The translations under genes and the position numbers were made by a program. Source: Alphaproteobacteria bacterium (GTDB lineage Bacteria; Myxococcota_A; UBA796; GCA-2862545). From it: DNA of 12,509 nt. The notes below the pieces were generated by a model. That model was not told the DNA's origin. It made no database searches and worked only from the letters and a program-made list of their open reading frames with translations. The stretch lies in assembly GCA_020632925.1 (NCBI GenBank), contig JACKER010000077.1, forward strand, positions 1 to 12,509, given 5' to 3'. Shown here piece by piece: positions 1-7,051 of the stretch (positions within the stretch are counted from its first letter, which is position 1; each line of letters opens with the position of its first letter).

Positions 1-68
1 CGGCCGAATCTCGCGGACCCGCTCTGTGGGCGGACCCGGGTGTGACCGCACGGTAACCGTCGGAGGCC

Positions 69-74
69 TATGCT
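69..74 (+). promoter_or_regulatory. Possible -10 element for the giant repeat protein gene
   Basis: TATGCT matches four of six bases of the sigma-70 -10 consensus and lies 33 bases before the ATG at 108. That would leave a short leader of about 25 bases carrying the ribosome binding site. No good -35 hexamer is seen at 16-18 bases upstream; GTGACC at 42-47 is the nearest resemblance but sits too far away. This is a weak, position-based call. Confidence 0.25.
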
Positions 75-98
75 CTCCGTGGGCTCGTGTGCCCGCCC

Positions 99-104
99 GG
101 AGAG
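99..104 (+). promoter_or_regulatory. Ribosome binding site deciding the ATG start at 108
   Basis: GGAGAG lies three bases before the ATG at 108 (five if only the GGAG core is counted). A GTG at 87 is also in frame, but it lies upstream of this site and would place seven residues before the natural signal peptide. The site therefore favours 108 over 87. Confidence 0.6.
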
Positions 105-107
105 TCG

Positions 108-3100
108 ATGCGCGCCTACCACCTCACGCCCCTGACCCTGTTCCTCGCCGCGCAGGCGCGTGCCGGTGAACCCTGGCCGACCGAGTGGATCCCGACCGGG
201 CTCGCGGATCCGTCGGACACGTCGCCTTCGTCCGCGGATCTGCTCGATCCCGTCTCGGTCCTGGACGTAGCCGAGACCCCCACCACGGTCTTCTTCCGCA
301 TCCGGTTGGAGGGCGACCCGCTCGCAGCGAACGGCAACTGGGACAACTTCGCCTGGCAGATCCTGATCGAGTCCGACGGCGACACCAGCGACGAGAGCTA
401 CGACCAGATGGTCTACTTCACGTCGTCGGGGAACGAGGAGTTCGTCATCGCGGACAACCCGACCTCGTCGGGGCTGTGGTGCGACGATCGGCCCGAGACC
501 ACGCTCTTCAGCTACAGCACCGTGCCTGGCGACGTGCTCGACGAGGTCCCCGACCCGCAGGGCGGTGCGCACTTCCTGCTGATGCAGGTGCCGATGGCGG
601 ACTGGGTCGCCGCGACGGGCCTCACCACGGTCCTGGGCGCGCCCTACGCGGTCGGCACCTCGTCGACCCACCAGCAGATCAACAAGGACGCGACCGCGAA
701 CTGCGCGGACCCCTGGTCCAGCATCGCGGTGGCCGACGGCGACGGCGACGGGTTGACCTGGGACGAGGAGGCGGCGCTGGGCACCGACCCGGACGACGCC
801 GACAGCGACGACGACGGGATCTCCGACGGCGACGAGGCGAACGGCACGACGGATCCGGCCGACCCCGACACCGATGGCGACGGTGTGCAGGACGGCACCG
901 AGCTGGGCGTGACGGTGGGCACGCCGGACACGGACCCGGGTGTGTTCGTGCCGGACGCCGATCCGGGCACCACGACCGACCCCACGCTCGCCGACACCGA
1001 CGGCGACGCACTCTCGGACGGCGAGGAGGACGTCGACGGGAACGGCCGCGTGGACGGCGGCGAGACCGACCCGAACGACGCGGACACCGACGACGGCGGC
1101 GTGGACGATGGGACCGAGGTGCTGATCGACGGGACGGACCCGCTGGACGGCGGCGACGATCGGATCGACTCCGACGGCGACGGGCTGACCGACGGGGCGG
1201 AGGTCGCGCTCGGGACCGACCCGGACGACGCGGACAGCGACGACGACGGGATCCCCGATGGTCTCGAGGTGCAGCTCACGCTGGACCCGCTGGACGCGGA
1301 CAGCGACGACGACGGGCTGTCGGACGGCGAGGAGCCGGGGCTGGGGACGAGCCCGCTGGACCCCGACAGCGACGGGGACGGGCTGACCGACGGGCAGGAG
1401 GTGGGCCGGACGACGGGGATCCCGGGCGGCACGAGCGACGGGAACGGCACGCCCTATGCGGGGACGGACCCGGGCTGGGTGCCCGACGGCGACGGGAGCA
1501 CGACCACGGACCCGACGGTGCGGGACAGCGACGGCGACGGGCTGGACGACGGGGTCGAGGACGCCGACGCGGACGGGGTCGTGGACGCGACGGAGACCGA
1601 TCCGACCGATCCGGACACGGACGGTGGCGGGGTCGGCGACGGGATCGAGGTGGGGCGCGGGTCGGACCCGCTGGACCCGAGCGACGACCAGCCGCCCGGC
1701 GACAGCGACGGGGACGGGCTGACGGACGCGCAGGAGGGGGTGCTCGGGACCGATCCGAACGACGCGGACAGCGACGACGACGGGATCCCGGACGGTCTCG
1801 AGGTGCAGCTCACGCTGGACCCGCTGGACGCGGACACCGATGACGACGGGCTGTCGGACGGCGAGGAGCCCGGCCTCGGGACGGACCCGCTGGACCCCGA
1901 CAGCGACGGGGACGGGCTGACCGACGGGCAGGAGGTGGGCCGGACCACGGGGATCCCGGGCGGCACGAGCGACGGGAACGGCACGCCGTACGCGGGGACC
2001 GACCCGGGCTGGGTGCCCGACGGCGACGGGAGCACGACCACGGACCCGACGGTGCGGGACAGCGACGGCGACGGGCTGGACGACGGGGTCGAGGACGCCG
2101 ACGCGGACGGGGTCGTGGACGCGACGGAGACCGATCCGACCGATCCGGACACGGACGGCGGCGGGGTCGGCGACGGGATCGAGGTGGGGCGCGGGTCGGA
2201 CCCGCTGGACCCGAGCGACGACCAGCCGCCCGGCGACAGCGACGGGGACGGGCTGACGGACGCGCAGGAGGGGGTGCTCGGGACCGATCCGAACGACGCG
2301 GACAGCGACGACGACGGGATCCCGGACGGTCTCGAGGTGCAGCTCACGCTGGACCCGCTGGACGCGGACACCGACGACGACGGGCTGTCGGACGGCGAGG
2401 AGCCCGGCCTCGGGACGAGCCCGCTGGATCCGGACACCGACGGGGACGGGCTGACCGACGGGCAGGAGGTGGGCCGGACCACGGGGATCCCGGGCGGCAC
2501 GAGCGACGGGAACGGCACGCCGTACGCGGGGACGGACCCGGGCTGGGTGCCCGACGGCGACGGGAGCACGACCACGGACCCCACCGTGCGCGACACCGAT
2601 CGGGACGGGCTCGACGACGGCGAGGAGGATGCCGACGCGGACGGCGTCGTGGACGGGAACGAGACGGACCCGAACGATCCGGACACGGACGGCGGCGGGG
2701 TCGGCGACGGGATCGAGGTGGGGCGCGGGTCGGACCCGCTGGACCCGAGCGACGACCAGCCGCCTGGCGACAGCGACGGGGACGGGCTGACGGACGCGGA
2801 GGAGGGCGTGCTCGGGACCGATCCGAACGACGCGGACAGCGACGACGACGGGATCCCGGACGGTCTCGAGGTGCAGCTCACGCTGGACCCGCTGGACGCG
2901 GACACCGACGACGATGGGCTGTCGGACGGCGAGGAGCCTGGGCTGGGGACGAACCCCCGGAACCCGGACAGCGACGGGGACGGGCTGACCGACGGGCAGG
3001 AGGTGGGCCGGACGACGGGGATCCCGGGCGGCACGAGCGACGGGAACGGCACGCTCTACGCGGGGACGGACCCGGGCTGGGTGCCCGACGGCGACGGGAG

Positions 3101-4469
3101 CACGACCACGGACCCGACGGTGCGGGACAGCGACGGGGACGGGCTGGACGACGGGGTCGAGGACGCCGACGCGGACGGGGTCGTGGACGCGACGGAGACC
3201 GATCCGACCGATCCGGACACGGACGGCGGTGGGGTCGGCGACGGGATCGAGGTGGGGCGCGGGTCGGACCCGCTGGACCCGAGCGACGACCAGCCGCCCG
3301 GCGACAGCGACGGGGACGGGCTGACGGACGCGGAAGAGGTGGCGCTCGGGACCGACCCGAACGACGCGGACACCGACGACGACGGGATCTCGGACAGTCT
3401 CGAGGTGCGGCTCATCCTGGACCCGCTGGACGCGGACACCGACGACGACGGGCTGTCGGACGGCGAGGAGCCGGGGCTGGGCACCGACCCCCACCTGTTC
3501 GACACCGACGGCGACGGGCTCGGCGACGGGCTCGAGCTGGGCGACACCTACGCCGTCCAGCCCGGCCTCAGCGACGGGGGCGTCGCCTACGAGGGGACCG
3601 ATCCCACGGTGTGGTCCCCCGACCTGGACCCGACCTCCACCACCGACCCCACCCTCGAGGACACCGACGGCGACGGGCTGCTGGACGGGGAGGAGGACGC
3701 CGACCACGACGGTGCGACGTCGTTCACCCTGGGCGGCACGGGGACCATGGGCTCGGGAGAGACCGATCCCAACGACGCCGACACCGATGGCGACGGGCTG
3801 CCCGACGGGGAGGAGGACGACATCGGGACCGACCCGCTCGACACGGACACGGACGACGGCGGCGTCGGCGACGGCGTGGAGGACGACCGCGGCACCGATC
3901 CGCTCGACCCGAGCGACGACGTGGTGGTCACGGACACCGACGGCGACGGGCTGACCGACGAGGAGGAGATCGCGCTCGGGACCGACCCGAACGACGCGGA
4001 CAGCGACGACGACGGGCTGTTGGACGGCGACGAGATCGCGCTCGGGACCGACCCGAACGACGCGGACAGCGACGACGACGGGCTGTTGGACGGCGACGAG
4101 GTCGATCGCGGGACCCGCCCGATGGATCCCGACAGCGACGACGATGGCCTGCAGGACGGGGACGAGGTGGGTCGCGGCACGGATCCGCTGGACCCCGACA
4201 GCGACGGCGACCGGCTGCTGGACGGGGACGAGGTGGACCTCGGGACCGACCCGCTCGATCCGGACACCGACGACGGCGGCGTCGACGACGGGGACGAGGT
4301 GGAGGCGGGGTCCGATCCGCTCGACCCGCTCGACGACCACCCGGACCTCCTCCCCGGTCGGTACGTCGGTGGCGCGTGCACCGGGTGCGACGGGGGTGGC
4401 CGCTCGCCCCTCGGATTCGCGCCCGCGGTGCTGCTCGTTGCGCTCGCGCGCCGTCGCCGGAGGAGCTGA
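108..4469 (+). CDS. Giant secreted Asp-rich TSP3-like repeat protein with MYXO-CTERM-like anchor
   Basis: This 1453-residue protein is probably exported and held at the cell surface. Residues 1-19 form a signal peptide with a likely cut after A-R-A. Residues 20 to about 205 are an N-terminal domain I do not recognise, with two cysteines (WCDD and NCAD). From about residue 210 to 1405 the protein is almost entirely D-x-D-x-D-G-x-x-D-G-x-E repeats ending in GTDPxDP, the pattern of thrombospondin type 3 calcium-binding repeats. The tail has C1424-T-G-C1427, then a Gly/Pro-containing hydrophobic stretch and a terminal Arg cluster. This resembles MYXO-CTERM sorting signals, which are processed and anchored at the outer surface in myxobacteria. 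Calcium binding and a role in adhesion or matrix are inferred from the family. The gene is monocistronic and convergent with bcp, 24 bases away. It could equally be a structural spacer displaying the N-terminal domain. Confidence 0.88.
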   Translation: MRAYHLTPLTLFLAAQARAGEPWPTEWIPTGLADPSDTSPSSADLLDPVSVLDVAETPTTVFFRIRLEGDPLAANGNWDNFAWQILIESDGDTSDESYDQMVYFTSSGNEEFVIADNPTSSGLWCDDRPETTLFSYSTVPGDVLDEVPDPQGGAHFLLMQVPMADWVAATGLTTVLGAPYAVGTSSTHQQINKDATANCADPWSSIAVADGDGDGLTWDEEAALGTDPDDADSDDDGISDGDEANGTTDPADPDTDGDGVQDGTELGVTVGTPDTDPGVFVPDADPGTTTDPTLADTDGDALSDGEEDVDGNGRVDGGETDPNDADTDDGGVDDGTEVLIDGTDPLDGGDDRIDSDGDGLTDGAEVALGTDPDDADSDDDGIPDGLEVQLTLDPLDADSDDDGLSDGEEPGLGTSPLDPDSDGDGLTDGQEVGRTTGIPGGTSDGNGTPYAGTDPGWVPDGDGSTTTDPTVRDSDGDGLDDGVEDADADGVVDATETDPTDPDTDGGGVGDGIEVGRGSDPLDPSDDQPPGDSDGDGLTDAQEGVLGTDPNDADSDDDGIPDGLEVQLTLDPLDADTDDDGLSDGEEPGLGTDPLDPDSDGDGLTDGQEVGRTTGIPGGTSDGNGTPYAGTDPGWVPDGDGSTTTDPTVRDSDGDGLDDGVEDADADGVVDATETDPTDPDTDGGGVGDGIEVGRGSDPLDPSDDQPPGDSDGDGLTDAQEGVLGTDPNDADSDDDGIPDGLEVQLTLDPLDADTDDDGLSDGEEPGLGTSPLDPDTDGDGLTDGQEVGRTTGIPGGTSDGNGTPYAGTDPGWVPDGDGSTTTDPTVRDTDRDGLDDGEEDADADGVVDGNETDPNDPDTDGGGVGDGIEVGRGSDPLDPSDDQPPGDSDGDGLTDAEEGVLGTDPNDADSDDDGIPDGLEVQLTLDPLDADTDDDGLSDGEEPGLGTNPRNPDSDGDGLTDGQEVGRTTGIPGGTSDGNGTLYAGTDPGWVPDGDGSTTTDPTVRDSDGDGLDDGVEDADADGVVDATETDPTDPDTDGGGVGDGIEVGRGSDPLDPSDDQPPGDSDGDGLTDAEEVALGTDPNDADTDDDGISDSLEVRLILDPLDADTDDDGLSDGEEPGLGTDPHLFDTDGDGLGDGLELGDTYAVQPGLSDGGVAYEGTDPTVWSPDLDPTSTTDPTLEDTDGDGLLDGEEDADHDGATSFTLGGTGTMGSGETDPNDADTDGDGLPDGEEDDIGTDPLDTDTDDGGVGDGVEDDRGTDPLDPSDDVVVTDTDGDGLTDEEEIALGTDPNDADSDDDGLLDGDEIALGTDPNDADSDDDGLLDGDEVDRGTRPMDPDSDDDGLQDGDEVGRGTDPLDPDSDGDRLLDGDEVDLGTDPLDPDTDDGGVDDGDEVEAGSDPLDPLDDHPDLLPGRYVGGACTGCDGGGRSPLGFAPAVLLVALARRRRRS
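735..3932 (+). repeat. 534-bp coding super-repeat array (six units, inner four homogenised)
   Basis: Units begin at 735, 1167, 1701, 2235, 2769 and 3303. The four inner units are each exactly 534 bp (178 residues) and nearly identical in DNA. The first is 432 bp and the last 630 bp, and both are clearly diverged. Each inner unit contains three 22-residue TSP3-like repeats. Next come a 53-residue repeat that carries a Gly/Thr-rich insert (around GIPGGTSDGNG and GSTTTDPTV), a 30-residue repeat and a 29-residue repeat ending SDDQPPG. All changes keep the reading frame. The pattern suggests recent amplification or gene conversion in the centre of an older array. Confidence 0.9.
3933..4346 (+). 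repeat. 66-bp TSP3-like tandem repeats
   Basis: Five 22-residue repeats begin at 3933, 3999, 4065, 4131 and 4197, and a longer final one begins at 4263. Each has the form D-(S/T)-D-x-D-G-L-x-D-x-x-E followed by a GTDPxDP-like turn. The 66 bases at 3969-4034 are repeated exactly at 4035-4100, which indicates a very recent duplication. This short unit is also the building block of the larger upstream units. Confidence 0.9.
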
Positions 4470-4493
4470 GCGGCCTGCGGTCGGGCTGCTCGG

Positions 4494-4946
4494 CTACACG
4501 GCGGCGAGCACTGCGTCCGCGTGGCCATCCACCTTCACCGGCGACCAGCGCTTCACCACCGCGCCGTCCTCGTCGAACAGGAAGGTCGAGCGGATGATGC
4601 CCTTGACCGTCTTCCCGTACATCTTCTTCTCGCCGAGCACGCCCCACGCCTCGAGCAGGCTGCGGTCGGGGTCGGCGAGGAGCGGCAGGCCCAGGCCGTA
4701 CTTCGTGTCGAACGAGGACTGGCGCTTCACGCTGTCGCCGCTCACGCCATAGACCGCGACGCCCTTGGCCTCGAACGCGGCCCTCAGGTCACGGAAGGCG
4801 CACGCCTCCTTGGTGCATCCCGGCGTGTCGGCCTTGGGGTAGAAGAAGAACACGACCTTCCTCCCCCGCAGCGAGGACCACGCGACCGTGTTGCCCTGCT
4901 GATCCTGCAGCTCGAAGTCCGCCGGCTTCTCTCCCACGTCCAGCAC
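4494..4946 (-). CDS. bcp: Thioredoxin-dependent peroxiredoxin, Bcp/PrxQ type
   Basis: The 150-residue product is a full-length member of the atypical two-cysteine Bcp/PrxQ peroxiredoxins, cytoplasmic enzymes that reduce hydrogen and organic peroxides using thioredoxin. The peroxidatic motif TPGCTKEAC is present at residues 41-49, giving C44 as peroxidatic and C49 as resolving cysteine, the usual spacing of this subfamily. The strand before it (KVVFFFYPKADTPGCT) and the later SFDTKYGLGLPLLAD and STFLFDEDG segments also fit. No signal peptide is seen. The start codon is GTG, supported by a GGAGG four bases upstream. It lies 21 bases after the amidohydrolase stop on the same strand and is probably co-transcribed. 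Its stop is 24 bases from the convergent repeat-protein gene. Confidence 0.96.
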   Translation of the reverse strand: MLDVGEKPADFELQDQQGNTVAWSSLRGRKVVFFFYPKADTPGCTKEACAFRDLRAAFEAKGVAVYGVSGDSVKRQSSFDTKYGLGLPLLADPDRSLLEAWGVLGEKKMYGKTVKGIIRSTFLFDEDGAVVKRWSPVKVDGHADAVLAAV

Positions 4947-4950
4947 GTCG

Positions 4951-4955
4951 CCTCC
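4951..4955 (-). promoter_or_regulatory. Ribosome binding site for bcp, supporting a GTG start
   Basis: Read on the minus strand, GGAGG ends four bases before the GTG at 4946. There is no ATG between the previous gene's stop and the conserved Bcp N-terminus, so this site decides the GTG start. It lies inside the 21-base gap after the upstream gene, as expected for an internal operon site. Confidence 0.6.
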
Positions 4956-4967
4956 ACGCCGGCGACC

Positions 4968-6200
4968 CTACACCAGGTCGCCCCAGACACCACCGACCAC
5001 CTCGTCGCCGCGCAGCGCCACGCGCCCGCCGAGCACGACCAGGTCGACCCGGCCGCCCGTGGCGCGCCCCGCATAGACCGACCAGCCGGAGGGGCTGTGG
5101 ATCGTCTCGATCTCGGCGCCTACGCGGTCGTCGAACAGCACCAGGTCCGCGTCCCAGCCGACCTCGAGCCGTCCCTTGCGGGTCAGCCCGGCGATCCTCG
5201 CGGGCTCCTCGGCCATGGCGCGCGCGAGGACCGGCCAGGGCGTGGCGGGCACGCACGTCGCGAGCAGGGGCACCAACCACTCCGCGGCGGGCCCACCCAC
5301 GGGCGTGGCCGGCCAGGGCTGGCTCTTGTGCTTGTACGGGACGTGCCGGTCGCCCGGGGCCACGACGTCGACGTGCCCGGCGCGCACCGCTTCCGCCAGC
5401 GCCTCGCGGTGCCGCGCTCGACGCAGGGGGGGCTCGGTCACGGCCCGCTCGCGCAGCTCGGCCGTGTCCTGCTCGTCCAGCAGCAGGCTGTGCATCCGGA
5501 CCGCGGCCGTCACCCGCGGGACGTTCGCGGTCGCGAGCAGCTCCGCCTCCTCCGCGCTGCCGACGTGCAGCAGGTGCAGGCGCGCGCCGTGGCGGCGGGC
5601 GAGGTCCAGCGCGCGCGACACGCCCGCCACCGCGCTGTCCACGTCGCAGATGCGCGCGTGGTCGAGCACGTCGGCGTGGTCGCCGTACACCACGGCCCGC
5701 GACTGGAGGCGTCGCGGGTCCACCGGGTCCACCACCACCACGCGCTCGGCGCCCACGAGCCAGTCGTCCACGCGCTCGTCGTGCAGGAGCCCACCGTCGA
5801 GCAACCAACCCCGGGCACGCTCCGCGAGCGGCAGCCGCCCGCGCTCGGCCGAGGCGCGCTGCCAGATCCCGAGGTGGGTGACGACGTCGCCGCCGGCGAG
5901 GTCGTGCTCCTCGGCCAGCGCCTCCCGGTCCTCCGCGAGGCCCGCCGCCACGATGGTGGTCACGCCGCCCCGCAGCGCCGCGCGGGTCCGGGGTCCGAGC
6001 TCGTCGGGCCGCTCGAAGCGCCAGTCCAGGTCGACGGCCCCGGGGAGCAGCAGGCGGCCGTCGGCGTCGATCTCCTCGCCGCCGCCCTCGATGCGCGGGG
6101 CGATGCGGGCGATGACCCCGTCTTCCACGGCCAGATCGCCCAACACGACGCGGTCGCGCAGCACGAGGCGAGCCCGGCGCACCGTCAACGTGCCTGGCAT
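4968..6200 (-). CDS. Dihydroorotase/allantoinase-family amidohydrolase with degenerate metal-binding motifs
   Basis: The 410-residue product has the cyclic amidohydrolase layout. It shows an N-terminal beta strand domain, PGAVD at 53-57, LHLLHVGS at 208-215, TEPPLR at 255-260, and the closing GRLEVGWDADLVLFD strand domain near 343-357. Family members normally carry D-x-H-x-H after the PG motif to bind metal. Here the two histidines are replaced (D59 and R61 in DLDWR). The usual TDHAPH near the C-terminus reads APGDRHVP, keeping D284 but not the usual order. H175, H212 and H237 remain. It may therefore be a non-catalytic dihydroorotase homologue, as known for some PyrC-like partners of aspartate transcarbamoylase, or an enzyme with altered chemistry. 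No pyrB is in view. It is the first gene of a probable operon with bcp. No clear Shine-Dalgarno precedes the ATG. Confidence 0.85.
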   Translation of the reverse strand: MPGTLTVRRARLVLRDRVVLGDLAVEDGVIARIAPRIEGGGEEIDADGRLLLPGAVDLDWRFERPDELGPRTRAALRGGVTTIVAAGLAEDREALAEEHDLAGGDVVTHLGIWQRASAERGRLPLAERARGWLLDGGLLHDERVDDWLVGAERVVVVDPVDPRRLQSRAVVYGDHADVLDHARICDVDSAVAGVSRALDLARRHGARLHLLHVGSAEEAELLATANVPRVTAAVRMHSLLLDEQDTAELRERAVTEPPLRRARHREALAEAVRAGHVDVVAPGDRHVPYKHKSQPWPATPVGGPAAEWLVPLLATCVPATPWPVLARAMAEEPARIAGLTRKGRLEVGWDADLVLFDDRVGAEIETIHSPSGWSVYAGRATGGRVDLVVLGGRVALRGDEVVGGVWGDLV

Positions 6201-6232
6201 CGCAGCTGGTTAACTCGTCTGCGGTGGTGGGC
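6201..6232. promoter_or_regulatory. Divergent intergenic region with central GTTAAC palindrome
   Basis: Only 32 bases separate the two divergent starts, so both promoters must sit here or inside the genes. The only AT-rich element is GTTAAC at 6209-6214. It is its own reverse complement and lies eight bases before the minus-strand ATG and nine before a plus-strand in-frame GTG at 6224. If used as a -10 element in both directions it would give leaderless or near-leaderless messages. This is an inference; no -35 elements are obvious. Confidence 0.25.
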
Positions 6233-7051
6233 ATGGGTGAGGAGCGCGCGGGTCTCGACTGGTTGCTGCTCGGGCGGTACGCGCTGGTGGTCGCGCTCTG
6301 CGAGCTGATCCCGATCCCGCTGCTGGACGGCTGGGTGGAGAACCGCGTGCGCCGGCGCATGGTCCGCCTGATCACCACGCGACACGGCGTCGCGCTCGAC
6401 GACGCGCAGATCGCGCTGCTCGCGGACGCGTCGGGTGCCGGCTGCATGGGCTGCCTCTGGGGCATCCTGATGTGGCCCGTCAAGAAGGTGCTCAAGACCG
6501 TGCTCGTCGTCCTCCAGGCCAAGACGATCACCGACCGGTTCAGCGAGGTGCTGCACCGCGCGCTGCTGACCGAGGAGGCGTGCGAGCTCGGCCTGCTGCC
6601 CGAGAAGGTCGAGGAGGTGCGGCGCGCGATGGACGAGGCGCTGGCCCACGTCGACACCCGGCCGGTCGAACGCCAGCTGGTGGGGACGCTTCGCGACGCG
6701 AAGCACGAGCTGAACGGGGTCGTGTGGGAGAGCGCTCGGGTGGCGCGGGAGCGGCTGCGCGACCGCCCGGCGGAGGCGCTGGCCGACGCGGCCGAGGGCG
6801 ATCGGCTCCCGCAGGCGACCGAGCTGTCGCGCGTGCTCACGGCGACGGTGAAGGTCAGCGGGCTCGTCCCGGAGCTGGTGAAGTGGTTCCACGGGGAGCT
6901 CGGGCTGCTGCAGGTCGAGCCGAAGATCGCCGGGCTGATCGAGCCCGAGGTGGTGCCCTCCGAGCTGCCGGAGCCCGCCGCCCCGGCGTTGCCGATGCCC
7001 GTGGAGGACGCGGTGGAGGTGGCGCCGGCCGAGCCCGAGGAGGAGGCCTGA
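6233..7051 (+). CDS. Uncharacterised membrane-associated protein coupled to recQ
   Basis: I do not recognise a named family for this 272-residue protein. From the ATG at 6233, residues 10-31 are hydrophobic (WLLLGRYALVVALC and IPIPLL) and are followed by a basic stretch (ENRVRRRMVRL). Residues 68-95 form a second hydrophobic segment opening with G-C71-M-G-C74 and containing WPVKK. The middle (about 100-190) is helical-looking and charged. The tail from about 230 is Pro/Glu-rich and acidic. Two membrane or membrane-surface segments are therefore likely. An in-frame GTG at 6224 is an alternative start. The stop codon TGA shares its last base with the recQ ATG, so the two genes are probably translationally coupled. 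A functional link to RecQ is possible but unproven. Confidence 0.8.
   Translation: MGEERAGLDWLLLGRYALVVALCELIPIPLLDGWVENRVRRRMVRLITTRHGVALDDAQIALLADASGAGCMGCLWGILMWPVKKVLKTVLVVLQAKTITDRFSEVLHRALLTEEACELGLLPEKVEEVRRAMDEALAHVDTRPVERQLVGTLRDAKHELNGVVWESARVARERLRDRPAEALADAAEGDRLPQATELSRVLTATVKVSGLVPELVKWFHGELGLLQVEPKIAGLIEPEVVPSELPEPAAPALPMPVEDAVEVAPAEPEEEA
7037..7046 (+). promoter_or_regulatory. Purine-rich ribosome binding site for recQ inside the upstream gene
   Basis: GAGGAGGAGG lies within the last codons of the preceding gene and ends four bases before the recQ ATG at 7051. It supports the choice of this start, which also matches the natural RecQ N-terminus. The long upstream open frame is not coding. 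Confidence 0.7.

Noticed and set aside
1167..3302. Regularly spaced repeats considered as a CRISPR-like or satellite array
   Set aside because: The period is 534 bp and the whole unit is repeated without unique spacers. The reading frame is kept throughout, so it is a coding repeat.
644..3547. Long minus-strand open frames rich in Ser/Pro (three successive frames) opposite the repeat protein
   Set aside because: They are the antisense image of the Asp/Gly codon repeats. They carry no signal peptide, domain or ribosome binding site, and their Ser-Pro periodicity is explained entirely by the plus-strand repeat.
4470..4493. Possible terminator in the convergent gap after the repeat protein
   Set aside because: GC-rich bases can form only a short, mismatched stem and there is no T-run in either direction.
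4490..4499. TACACG box resembling the TACACT element at 11659
   Set aside because: It contains the bcp stop codon in a convergent gap and has no plus-strand gene downstream to serve.
4968..6200. Naming the amidohydrolase pyrC
   Set aside because: The HxH metal motif is missing and no pyrimidine gene is adjacent, so a functional dihydroorotase assignment is not justified.
4521..6308. A 595-codon plus-strand open frame across the amidohydrolase and bcp genes
   Set aside because: The real genes are on the minus strand with clear family motifs, and this frame has none.
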